Below the pieces are notes generated by a model, which worked only from the letters and a program-made list of their open reading frames with translations, was not told the origin of the DNA and did not search any database. This document shows positions 33,509 through 41,078 of a DNA stretch of 52,677 nt, in pieces (position 1 is the first letter of the stretch; every line of letters starts with the position of its first letter). The DNA comes from a virus. The stretch lies in the IMG/VR virus record IMGVR_UViG_3300010157_000085, positions 1-52,677 of that record. One strand, 5' to 3'. The position numbers were made by a program, and so were the translations under genes.

Positions 33509-34219
33509 TTAGAACCAGTTTATATTATCCCCGAATGAGTCGTCAAGAGCATCTTGTACAAAATTAGCCTTAAGCTTGCTAGAGCTAGCTACCTTGAGCT
33601 GACGGAAGCTGTTGCCAGCTGTCTTGGCACGACGGCAAATCTCTACGTTATCAACAAAGTTGTCAATGATAGCAGCACGCTTGGCAACGTCAAGGATAGG
33701 CAGGGTTTTCTTTTCAACGTAAAACACGGCTGCTTCTCTGGTATTAGTCTGACTGTCTAGCAACTGGTTGAACTGATCTTCTGTCCATACTTCTGCACCA
33801 GCAGTTACAAAGTTAATCCAGTCAGCATCATCGTATTCGGATTGAACTGCAGAAGCTGTCTTGAACAACAAGCTACCATCATCTTCGCCTAGATCATAGG
33901 TGCCAGCGCTGCTCAAACGGTACTCTTTAGCAACTGTTCCACCAGGGAGGCTGTTCAAGTAGTCATCAACGTCAAAGTCAACGTACTCTGATGCAATCTT
34001 TTCTAGCTGCTCTTTTTCGGCTGCTAGCTCAGTTATTGTGCTGGCATAACGCTCTAGGTCACCATCAGCAACATTTGGGTCACTAGCAGCAGTGCGTGTT
34101 CTGCTGAGCAGGTCCTCTAGGATGTCAAGACGATTAAAGATGCTTTCTGAAGTGCCGTTGAACCAGGACACGTTAGATGCAGCCGTCTTTATGTTTTGTT
34201 CAAAACTGTCGTATGTCAT
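33509..34219 (-). CDS. Hypothetical late protein with repeated KTA motifs
   Basis: 236 residues, mostly helical and acidic. Four segments share a K/R-T-A core: NIKTAASN (9-16), TRTAASDP (41-48), LFKTASAV (near 118) and RAKTAGNS (near 198). A coiled-coil-like stretch spans about 55-80. The repeated cores look like recurring linkers and could be protease sites. No family recognised. It directly precedes the Dps gene in the transcript. Confidence 0.77.
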   Translation of the reverse strand: MTYDSFEQNIKTAASNVSWFNGTSESIFNRLDILEDLLSRTRTAASDPNVADGDLERYASTITELAAEKEQLEKIASEYVDFDVDDYLNSLPGGTVAKEYRLSSAGTYDLGEDDGSLLFKTASAVQSEYDDADWINFVTAGAEVWTEDQFNQLLDSQTNTREAAVFYVEKKTLPILDVAKRAAIIDNFVDNVEICRRAKTAGNSFRQLKVASSSKLKANFVQDALDDSFGDNINWF

Positions 34220-34244
34220 AGTAAGTTCTTTCTGTTACTAGTTA

Positions 34245-34898
34245 CTAATACGGTTGGTCGACTATTTTACATTCGCCATAGTGATGTGAATTACATGAGG
34301 TACACAATGGCACACCCATATAATCACTAAACTCTCTGTCATTAGGATTGAGTTCTTGGAATAACGCAATCACAGTTTTGCTAACTCTTTTATTGAGATC
34401 GCTAGTAGGCTGGACTCCACTGGGTGCTGCTGCATTATCAATATTAATAATGCCTTGATCTGCTGCACTAGCTGGCCCTCCACCGGCGCTTGATAGCGTG
34501 GTAGGTGATCCAGTTCCACGGTCACGCTCACCAATTAAGTTGTAGCCAGGGTCAGCTAGATTAAACCCACTAGCATTAATAATCTTTGAGGCTCCCTTGC
34601 GGTGCTGGCTGCTGTAAGCAGAGTTCTTAGCACGTTGCATGGCATAATCTTTTTGCTTGTCATCACCTGGATCATAAAGATGACACTTTGCACGCTTGCC
34701 AGGTCCTTTATACCCTGGGCGCGGGTCAGAATCAGGACCTTTACACTCTTCTACGCCATCATCACCTGTGGCTGTAAATATAAAACCAAGAGTAGCACTG
34801 GCTACAATTCGACGGCATCCACTGCAGAAAGATTCTTCACCAGCGCTACTGGTCTTAACAACCAGCTCTCCAGTATCACAGATAGGACAGTTACTCAT
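34245..34898 (-). CDS. Zinc-ribbon protein
   Basis: 217 residues. A zinc ribbon at the very N-terminus (Cys4, Cys7, Cys25, Cys28) and a second Cys group near the C-terminus (CTSC, then GEC about 7 residues on) flank a basic, Gly/Lys/Pro-rich middle with two more Cys. Such ribbons are often nucleic-acid-binding. It follows the next zinc-ribbon protein in the same transcript, suggesting a joint function. Good AGGT ribosome site. No family recognised. Confidence 0.78.
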   Translation of the reverse strand: MSNCPICDTGELVVKTSSAGEESFCSGCRRIVASATLGFIFTATGDDGVEECKGPDSDPRPGYKGPGKRAKCHLYDPGDDKQKDYAMQRAKNSAYSSQHRKGASKIINASGFNLADPGYNLIGERDRGTGSPTTLSSAGGGPASAADQGIINIDNAAAPSGVQPTSDLNKRVSKTVIALFQELNPNDREFSDYMGVPLCTSCNSHHYGECKIVDQPY

Positions 34899-34900
34899 GG

Positions 34901-35764
34901 TTATACCTCAAAGAAGTTTTTAACAACGTCTACTGGGAATGGCAACTTGCTAGATACAGCTGCACGGCCTATCCCATCAGTAAGTTGAAGTGGCCCAGCA
35001 TCAACTTTTCCTGGGGTTAGCTGGCCTTCCCAGTTGCGTGGAATCAAGTTGCTATTAGGTTTCATGTCATGCAGCTGTTGACCAATACTCTGTTGTGGTG
35101 TTTTGTTATAGAACTTACGCTGTTCATAACCATTAAAGTAGTCACCACTGAGAAGAGCTAGGTCTTCATCTAGTTCTTGACCATTCATTGCTTCCATGTA
35201 ACCACGATTATAGTTGTCACTGTCTGTAGCAATTTTTTCTTTAAACAAATCCATGTAGTCTTCAGTGGTAGCTAGACCATTAGATGCTGCTCGTGTGGTC
35301 TTGATGATATCACGATCACCATCTTCATCGGTTACAGTTTCACCCTCTACATGTGAAAGATCTTTATCATTCGATCCACATTTTGCACAAGCAACTGTTC
35401 CAATGCTAACTGGCAGGTAGTAATCTTCACAGCTGTTGCAGAATGGCTGACCATTTTCCATAACGTATGCGATTCTTGCAGATAAACTCATTTTTTTTCC
35501 TTCACTTATTATTTTAGACAGTGATCCTGGGATAACACTGGCAAGCCCTTCATTTTTCACCATACCAGGTTCTTTTGTAAGATCCGTTTGACCAGTGCCA
35601 GTTGGGGCAGTTACTTCAGTAGGGTTTTCATCTTGAGTGGATATATTAGCTAGCAAAGTCTTAGCAGGAACAGTTAATGTCCATGGAAGATCTTCATTCT
35701 CAATGCTTTTCAGGTCATCATCAAGACCATGGTTGCCAGTTCCGGTTTCAGTCGCGTATTTCAT
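34901..35764 (-). CDS. Zinc-ribbon late protein
   Basis: 287 residues from MKYATETGTG; GAGGT lies upstream of this ATG, whereas the ATG five codons earlier has no site. A zinc ribbon at residues 109-129 (CNSC...CAKC) is followed by an acidic loop (DEDGDRD) and IIKTTRAASNG, another K-T-x-A core. The C-terminal 130 residues look folded and helical. Function unknown. Adjacent genes include another zinc ribbon and a membrane-like Ala/Gly protein. Confidence 0.78.
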   Translation of the reverse strand: MKYATETGTGNHGLDDDLKSIENEDLPWTLTVPAKTLLANISTQDENPTEVTAPTGTGQTDLTKEPGMVKNEGLASVIPGSLSKIISEGKKMSLSARIAYVMENGQPFCNSCEDYYLPVSIGTVACAKCGSNDKDLSHVEGETVTDEDGDRDIIKTTRAASNGLATTEDYMDLFKEKIATDSDNYNRGYMEAMNGQELDEDLALLSGDYFNGYEQRKFYNKTPQQSIGQQLHDMKPNSNLIPRNWEGQLTPGKVDAGPLQLTDGIGRAAVSSKLPFPVDVVKNFFEV

Positions 35765-35796
35765 CAATACCTCATACAACTTGTAATCATTTTTAG

Positions 35797-37107
35797 TTAT
35801 CGCCAGCTGGTTAAGCTGTGTTTTATATCTTCAGGGTACAATCCAAACTGCTCTACCAGGTCTAGTATTGTTGATGGTGAGCGTTTTTTGCTAGCAGTTG
35901 GCAACGGCATCTGGCCGATACTCATTGGATCTGTAGCCGTTGTTGAAGCTTCAGGAATTGGCACTGGTTGCACTGTTGGCTGAATTACAAGAGGTTTTGA
36001 TTCAGCTGCTTGATCTGCTCCAGGGGCACCTTGGCCTTGCAGGGTAGCATCAGTTTGAACTGGTGCGTAATTCGTTTGTGGCATGGTTGGTGGTGGTGGT
36101 GGTGGCGGCTCTGGTGCAGCAGGAGCATCAGGAGCATTCAAAGTTTGTACACCTTCAGCAGTTGCAGCCATTGGCGCTACTTTTTTGACTGTTTGTGCAC
36201 CAGGAACTTTATTCAAAAGATCTTTAGCCTTTTGAAATTTGCTGACATTACTTGCAGCACCAGCCGCATCTTCAGTAACTGCTGCAGCATCAGTAGTGGC
36301 TGCTGCAGCATCACTTTCTATCGCAGCAGGCAATGTGCTCTTAAAAGGAACTAACTCCATACCTTTAGTAACACCACTGGCTGCTCCACTTGCGGCATCG
36401 CTCTCTGCTGCAACTGGCAATGTGCTTTTAAAAGGAACCAGTTCTTTGCCCTTAGCAACACCTCTGGCTGCACCTCCAGCAAGATCTGTGGCTGTTGAGC
36501 CAGCACCTTCTACCGCAGCACCTTCTGCTCCTGCTGCTTCTGCTGCTCCTGCTGTTCCTGCTGCTTCTGCAGCACCGGCTGTTCCTGCTGCTTCTGCAGC
36601 ACCGGCTGCACCGGCTGCACCCTCAGCAAGAGCTGTTCCACCGGCTACAGCTGCGCCCTCAGCAGCACCGGCTGCTCCTGCAGCAGCAGCGCCTTCTGCA
36701 AGAGCTGCTCCACCTACACCGGCAGCAATGCCAGCATCAGCAAGCAGGCCAACACCCGTTAGTGCAAGTGCACCCATACCAACACCGATAGCAATGGGTT
36801 TCCAGTTATTCTTTACAAAGTTACCAGTTGCCTTTGCAGCTTGACCAACGTCATGTATGCCCTCATCTACAGATTTATTTACAGATCTGGCTGTACTCTT
36901 GACATCTTTACCAACATTAGAAAAATTACCGGTAGCAACATCTCCAACGATCTTACCAACGCCAGTAACCGAGTTCCAGGCATCTCCCCAGAATCCAGCT
37001 TCTCTAATGTCTATATAATCCCAGCTGGTTGCTCCGGCAACATGAACAGACTCAACCTCCATATCAGGCTGGTCATCAAACTCTTCAAATCTTTTTGGAA
37101 TACTCAT
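35797..37107 (-). CDS. Ala/Gly-rich protein with hydrophobic segment and internal repeat
   Basis: 436 residues. After an acidic N-terminus comes an amphipathic stretch and a hydrophobic segment (about 104-135), then a long Ala/Gly/Glu low-complexity region (about 135-210). The core ELVPFKSTLP occurs twice (222-231 and 251-260) within a duplicated unit of about 29 residues. Near 330 is a run of seven Pro. The layout (hydrophobic patch, disordered Ala/Gly, Pro run) resembles phage proteins that are ejected into or across the cell membrane, but this is inference. Start follows GGAGAA. Confidence 0.77.
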   Translation of the reverse strand: MSIPKRFEEFDDQPDMEVESVHVAGATSWDYIDIREAGFWGDAWNSVTGVGKIVGDVATGNFSNVGKDVKSTARSVNKSVDEGIHDVGQAAKATGNFVKNNWKPIAIGVGMGALALTGVGLLADAGIAAGVGGAALAEGAAAAGAAGAAEGAAVAGGTALAEGAAGAAGAAEAAGTAGAAEAAGTAGAAEAAGAEGAAVEGAGSTATDLAGGAARGVAKGKELVPFKSTLPVAAESDAASGAASGVTKGMELVPFKSTLPAAIESDAAAATTDAAAVTEDAAGAASNVSKFQKAKDLLNKVPGAQTVKKVAPMAATAEGVQTLNAPDAPAAPEPPPPPPPTMPQTNYAPVQTDATLQGQGAPGADQAAESKPLVIQPTVQPVPIPEASTTATDPMSIGQMPLPTASKKRSPSTILDLVEQFGLYPEDIKHSLTSWR

Positions 37108-37838
37108 TATAGTTTCTCCAGGTCAGCATACAGCTCGGCAAGGCGCATATCACCATATTTTCCAGCGGTTACTATTTCAGGCGTTATCAGAGCCCAACTC
37201 TCTTCCATATAGCTACGCAACCAGTCCCAGCTGATCGCTTGGACTTTACCCCAGGAGATTGAGTAGGCATAATCACTGTCATAACCTACAATCACAACGC
37301 AGTGACCACCTTCGATCTGATCGTCAGCAGGAGTACCGGTCAAAGCCCAGGGTTGGTTGTTAATAAACTGATCCTGGTATGTAACGGGCAATCTCACACC
37401 GATATAAGCCAGTCCAAAGCTTGCAACCACGCTTTTTAGCTCATCAAAGTCAGCATGGTCACTGGGAGCATAAGCAGCCAGCTTGCTACCAAAAATATCG
37501 TTCTGTTGCCAGTATTTGAGCAGGTCTGCCTCTACTGCACCCGCATCTTGACCATTTGTATAGCTCAGATAGGCTTGAACCACTTCATCATCGGTTGGCC
37601 AGGTCTCTGTGAGACCCAGGACAGCACTGGTAGCCATTCTGGCATGAACAATGCCAGCAAACGTACAATCACCGTACTTATCGTTAGCTAACATCCTCCA
37701 GTCACCAAAATTAGGCACATCGACTGACTCTGGAGCCGCTGGAAGAGGGTTAGTCTGATAGAACGCCAGCATGTGCAAACCAGCTGGGCGAGCTGGTGCA
37801 AGTTTACCTAGTTTACCTACGATTCGTTCTTCTGTCAT
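37107..37838 (-). CDS. Papain-like cysteine peptidase
   Basis: 243 residues. The C1 papain fold is recognisable by NDKYGDCTFAG with nucleophile Cys58, GGHCVVIVGYD with catalytic His179, and AYSISWG where the usual Asn-Ser-Trp-Gly reads Ser-Ile-Ser-Trp-Gly, so the supporting Asn is replaced. There is no signal peptide or long propeptide, so it is a mature-size enzyme acting in the cytoplasm or in the particle. Substrates may be phage structural proteins or host proteins. Its stop overlaps the start of the Ala/Gly-rich gene. Family assignment secure, activity likely, role unknown. Confidence 0.85.
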   Translation of the reverse strand: MTEERIVGKLGKLAPARPAGLHMLAFYQTNPLPAAPESVDVPNFGDWRMLANDKYGDCTFAGIVHARMATSAVLGLTETWPTDDEVVQAYLSYTNGQDAGAVEADLLKYWQQNDIFGSKLAAYAPSDHADFDELKSVVASFGLAYIGVRLPVTYQDQFINNQPWALTGTPADDQIEGGHCVVIVGYDSDYAYSISWGKVQAISWDWLRSYMEESWALITPEIVTAGKYGDMRLAELYADLEKL

Positions 37839-38237
37839 CTAATTATCCCAGTTTATGATTGGAGGGGCTGTACTTGTTGATTTTTCCTCTGGCCAACCGT
37901 ATAGTTCTGGATGTGCTCCACGCTCTTCATCCAGCTGTTGCAATTCTTCTATTGAATCTGTGTGATGCTTAACACGTTTTTTAAATGTATTGAAATGGTT
38001 TAGATACTCTGGACGCCTGGCCTTGCCATTTTTAAAATCGCACATCTGACCACTAACCCTTCTGCCCCTATCAGCTATTTCAAGCATGGTTTTATGGGAT
38101 GCAACGCTGTCAGAGTCATGTTTTACCAGATTGTCGCGATATTCTCCATCAATAATTTCTGCCTGGTTTGAGCCAGGGGTGGTATAGCTAGAGACCCTTG
38201 GAGTTTTGCTCTCAGCGTATCTGACGGCCCAGTTCAT
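37839..38237 (-). CDS. Hypothetical late protein with WxxRY start
   Basis: 132 residues starting MNWAVRYAESKTPRV, a variant of the W-x-x-R-Y start found in nearby genes. It is highly charged and probably helical (about 45-110) with a Pro-rich end. It shares an ATGA junction with the upstream gene and abuts the peptidase gene. No family recognised. Confidence 0.75.
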   Translation of the reverse strand: MNWAVRYAESKTPRVSSYTTPGSNQAEIIDGEYRDNLVKHDSDSVASHKTMLEIADRGRRVSGQMCDFKNGKARRPEYLNHFNTFKKRVKHHTDSIEELQQLDEERGAHPELYGWPEEKSTSTAPPIINWDN

Positions 38238-38584
38238 TTGACCGACAGGTATTGCTCAGGATGCAAGAGCTCTATTTTATCTTGCATGGTACTTGCAGCA
38301 TCAGAAAGCGCTATAGCTCTACCAGAGTACAAGATTGCGTCATCATTACCAGTTTTATGAGCTGTCGCAGCTGTTGAGTGAGCAGCAATAGCTTTGCCAT
38401 GAAGTTTTTCAGCGATGGCAACCAGATCATGTAAGGGATGACTGGGATGCAGGCCATCAATTGCTTGAACGTTCCTGGCAATTGCTCGTCCATGAGCATA
38501 TGTGCTCTGAGTATGACCGATTTCCGGTGAACCGTTAGAGTAATCATCACTAGAGTAGCGAAAATTCCAGTTTTTACTAGTCAT
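38234..38584 (-). CDS. Hypothetical late protein with WxxRY start
   Basis: 116 residues. It begins MTSKNWNFRYSSDD and is followed by a helical, His/Ala-rich body (about 30-110), possibly a four-helix-like bundle. The upstream DNA is the first copy of a 52-bp duplication, so its leader is the duplicated end of another gene. A GTG two codons earlier is an alternative start. Stop and next start overlap (ATGA). Family unknown. Confidence 0.72.
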   Translation of the reverse strand: MTSKNWNFRYSSDDYSNGSPEIGHTQSTYAHGRAIARNVQAIDGLHPSHPLHDLVAIAEKLHGKAIAAHSTAATAHKTGNDDAILYSGRAIALSDAASTMQDKIELLHPEQYLSVK

Positions 38585-38592
38585 ACTCACTC

Positions 38593-38644
38593 AATCCTGG
38601 AAACTGAGCAGAATCTGACTGTCTGCAGTGTAAGTTATGTCCAT
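38593..38644. repeat. 52-bp direct repeat, copy 1 (remnant gene end)
   Basis: These 52 bases are identical to 39200-39251, which encode the last 17 residues of the 92-residue gene at 39198-39476. Here the same stretch makes only a 17-codon remnant beginning ATGGACATAAC and ending in TGA just before the next gene. It records a partial duplication or a deletion/insertion event. Confidence 0.9.
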
Positions 38645-38648
38645 GGTT

Positions 38649-38711
38649 CTATGCCCACTCTGTAGAGTACTTGGTATTCCAAACGCTTGGGATCCAATTG
38701 TTCTCTGTCAT
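38649..38711 (-). pseudogene. 20-codon reading frame with ribosome site, possible truncated gene
   Basis: AAGGAACAAAC precedes an ATG opening a frame of 20 codons (MTENNWIPSVWNTKYSTEWA) that ends in TAG just before the duplicated 52-bp segment. The start resembles the W-x-x-R/K-Y starts of neighbouring proteins, so this looks like the leading end of a gene whose body was lost when the duplication formed. A real mini-peptide is the alternative. Confidence 0.45.
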
Positions 38712-38754
38712 GTTTGTTCCTTAAACTAAATTGTTTGTCTTAGTTCAAAAAGTC

Positions 38755-39129
38755 TTATCTCCAAAAAGGTTTTAGTTCATGACCAAACACACTGGCGTGC
38801 TCTGGTAGATTAGGACTGTATTTGGCATGATCAGGGCCAATGAAACCAGTTGTACCACAGCTCTTACAGAATGACCCAGCACCCTTACAATCTGGACAAA
38901 CTCTTTGTTTGTCGTTGACTCTTGGGTATGGATCCATACGAAGAGTTTTTTGTATGTCAGTTTGTTCGTGTTGTTCGCCTGGGCCATTCTGGCTCAACAA
39001 TGGTTTTGTTAGCGGGCTAAGCAAGCCACGTACAACACCCTTGCCAACTTCTTTGACGCCATCCCAGATCATGCCTGATTCTTTAATGTATCGTTGTTCC
39101 CAGGCTGACAGCTTGATATTTCCTGACAT
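38755..39129 (-). CDS. Small protein with DnaJ-like CxxC pair
   Basis: 124 residues. It opens SGNIKLSAWEQRYIKESG (W-x-x-R-Y start), has a short hydrophobic-basic helix (about 25-45) and a zinc motif CPDCKGAGSFCKSCGTTG (Cys78, 81, 88, 91), similar in style to DnaJ zinc centres and to the motif in the 703-residue protein. The C-terminus is His/Pro-rich. The ATG is preceded by AAGGAG. It may be a recruited, moved gene because it lies between the two copies of the 52-bp repeat. Confidence 0.75.
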   Translation of the reverse strand: MSGNIKLSAWEQRYIKESGMIWDGVKEVGKGVVRGLLSPLTKPLLSQNGPGEQHEQTDIQKTLRMDPYPRVNDKQRVCPDCKGAGSFCKSCGTTGFIGPDHAKYSPNLPEHASVFGHELKPFWR

Positions 39130-39197
39130 GTTTACTCCTTAAGTGTTCATAATATGGTATAGACTGATTGCATCATTAAATTGCCAGAGGATTTTGC

Positions 39198-39476
39198 TTA
39201 ATCCTGGAAACTGAGCAGAATCTGACTGTCTGCAGTGTAAGTTATGTCCATTGGAGCACCAGAAAACATCTTTATTAGTCTGGCAAAGTCAGAAATCACT
39301 ACATTATTGGAAAAACGCACTGAATAACCGTTGCTATCAGCATTATCACTCATGATGATGGTATATTCACGGGATTTTTGGGCAAAATCCTGCTTAAACC
39401 CTGTTGTTTTAGCTGTTTTTATAGCTTTTGTATTGTTTTTATCAGTTATAAAACTGAAATCATACTCTTTTTGCAT
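39198..39476 (-). CDS. Small hypothetical protein with its own promoter
   Basis: 92 residues beginning MQKEYDFSFITDKN; the ATG follows AAGGATAA, and an earlier in-frame start lies upstream of the promoter and is not credible. It appears mixed alpha/beta (VRFSNNVVISDFARLIKMF, then YTADSQILLSFQD). A consensus-like promoter lies about 20 bases upstream. Its last 17 codons are duplicated at 38593-38644. No family recognised. Confidence 0.78.
   Translation of the reverse strand: MQKEYDFSFITDKNNTKAIKTAKTTGFKQDFAQKSREYTIIMSDNADSNGYSVRFSNNVVISDFARLIKMFSGAPMDITYTADSQILLSFQD
39200..39251. repeat. 52-bp direct repeat, copy 2 (within intact gene)
   Basis: This copy encodes the C-terminal residues of the 92-residue protein and is identical to 38593-38644. 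The 607-bp spacing encloses the DnaJ-like small gene and the truncated 20-codon frame. It is the probable parent copy because its gene is intact. Confidence 0.9.
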
Positions 39477-39494
39477 GATTATCCTTAATGTTAT

Positions 39495-39524
39495 ATAATA
39501 TAAGAAGATTTTTTTGGCTGTCAA
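39495..39524 (-). promoter_or_regulatory. Sigma-70-type promoter
   Basis: On the minus strand TTGACA (39524-39519) is followed, after 16 or 18 bases, by TATATT (39502-39497) or TATTAT (39500-39495). This is close to the bacterial housekeeping consensus and would start transcription a few bases upstream of the ribosome site of the 92-residue gene, giving a very short leader. It is the best consensus promoter I can see in the window. Confidence 0.7.
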
Positions 39525-39550
39525 GCTCATTCATGTTAACAGATTGTTAA

Positions 39551-40918
39551 TTAGTAGTACTGTTGACCACCAAACATACCCTTTTCAGTGTTCATTTCTA
39601 ATTCACCATCACCAGCTGGTCGTCGTGTGAGTACTGGAATATTAGATTCTTGTACATCATTGATCCTCTGCTGAGTGACTGGACCATAGTTACCAAGTCC
39701 TGGCATGATCATCTTGATACCCGCTGAACCATGTTCCTTCATAACATTGAAAGTCTTTCTCATCTGGCTGAGTGTTGACTGGTTTGCACCGCTATCCCAA
39801 GCAAGCTTGCCCAGTGTGGCACTGCTTCTGGGTGTCATGCCAGTGAAATCAATCGATCCAGTGTTGTTTTCGGACTGACGGTAGTAACGGTGAGCTAGCT
39901 CTCTAACAACAGGGTCAGAACTTTCAAGAGCACGGAACACATGCTGGTAATCACGCACCATAAAGTTAGGGTTACCCTGGTGGTGAACAAAGTTCACAGG
40001 CGAAGTGTCAACAGCAAAACGTGCAGTTTGAGCAGCACGTGCCAGGTACTGTTCATAGCGACCGGTGTCACCCGTACTCCTGTTAGGATCAATCATGAGT
40101 CCAGAGTTACGAGGGTGGAAGATGTTCTTCAAGGTTGTTTCTACAGCAACATGCAGTGGGATGGGATTCTTGATTGAATCATATGCACTGCTGGTATTAT
40201 GAGATTGATATCCTCCGGAGCCATCACCGGCTGGTTCCCACATTGGTGCAACAGTATCAACTGCACCGGTGTATACCTGTCCGGAGTTTTCCGGTGTGTA
40301 GTCATCTCTTGAGAACTCACGTACGAGTGGGCTTACAATAAGACTATGCATCTGATCAATGTGAGCTTTGGGATCAAGGACTGTTCCCTCTAGGGATTGA
40401 AGGCCACTGGCGTTGGGTAACATGTGGTGACCAGCAGCAATATAAATGTCCTTATCTTTCCCAATCGGAACTTTGTGCACTGCCATGCTGCTATCATTAA
40501 ACCAGTGTTGCACAGCAGCATTAGGTGGTGAAGCCTGTCCAGCCAGACTGCCACTGGGATTAACAGCAAGTGGAATGCTCATCCAGTCCTGGAGAGGTGT
40601 ACCGGTGTGAGCCAGTAGTCCATGTTCTGGACGAACTGTGTGCTGTCCCGTTTGTGAGTCAGTGGTGATACCGTACAGCTCTCTGGCATCCTGGCTGGGC
40701 TGTGCACCGGTACGGTCCAGGTGCTCCATGTACTCTTCTGCTTGTAGTCGTGCAACCTGGCTGCGTTCACCCCCGGGGTTATAGGGGTTACCACTCAGGC
40801 CCATGTTTCCCATGCTGTCAATAATCGTACGAACAGTATGAAGCCCACTGGGACGTTGTTCAGCAGTACGCACCCGGTGCTTGCTATTAAAGGATTTTAC
40901 AGGGCTCACGCGTGTCAT
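39551..40918 (-). CDS. Late protein with FNSK-type N-terminal tag
   Basis: 455 residues, no recognised family. The start MTRVSPVKSFNSKHRVRTAEQ matches the tag found in the other large late proteins. The body is soluble and mixed, rich in His, Asn and Gly, with several HH and aromatic clusters (AAGHHMLPNAS; FVHHQGNPNF). No Cys pairs. Good GGAAAGGC ribosome site. Its upstream gap contains TCTAGTGCAGT, shared with the gap upstream of the small Cys protein. An internal virion role is inferred. Confidence 0.8.
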   Translation of the reverse strand: MTRVSPVKSFNSKHRVRTAEQRPSGLHTVRTIIDSMGNMGLSGNPYNPGGERSQVARLQAEEYMEHLDRTGAQPSQDARELYGITTDSQTGQHTVRPEHGLLAHTGTPLQDWMSIPLAVNPSGSLAGQASPPNAAVQHWFNDSSMAVHKVPIGKDKDIYIAAGHHMLPNASGLQSLEGTVLDPKAHIDQMHSLIVSPLVREFSRDDYTPENSGQVYTGAVDTVAPMWEPAGDGSGGYQSHNTSSAYDSIKNPIPLHVAVETTLKNIFHPRNSGLMIDPNRSTGDTGRYEQYLARAAQTARFAVDTSPVNFVHHQGNPNFMVRDYQHVFRALESSDPVVRELAHRYYRQSENNTGSIDFTGMTPRSSATLGKLAWDSGANQSTLSQMRKTFNVMKEHGSAGIKMIMPGLGNYGPVTQQRINDVQESNIPVLTRRPAGDGELEMNTEKGMFGGQQYY

Positions 40919-41078
40919 GCCTTTCCATTCCCGTAAGGGACGAAACTTCTATCTTCTAGTGCAGTAAACGGACCAGTTTACAGCCCCCAGGGCACACAGG
41001 GTTTGGAAATTTTTGATATGAGCTTTCGCTGAGAACCTGCGCCAGACTGATAAAGGTTTAGAAAATCCCGTTAGGGAG
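40919..41078. promoter_or_regulatory. Gene gap with hairpin and shared 11-mer
   Basis: The 160-bp gap between two minus-strand genes holds a perfect hairpin GTAAAC-GGACCA-GTTTAC (40964-40981) and TCTAGTGCAGT (40955-40965), an 11-mer also present at 42753-42763. Both copies sit about 32-36 bases upstream of a late gene start, which suggests a promoter or operator element shared by the two. I see no classical -35/-10 pair. Confidence 0.5.

Noticed and set aside
36239-36844. 201-codon Ala/Pro-rich frame on the plus strand
   Set aside because: It is the mirror of the Ala/Gly-rich codons of the minus-strand gene, with low-complexity composition and no ribosome site.
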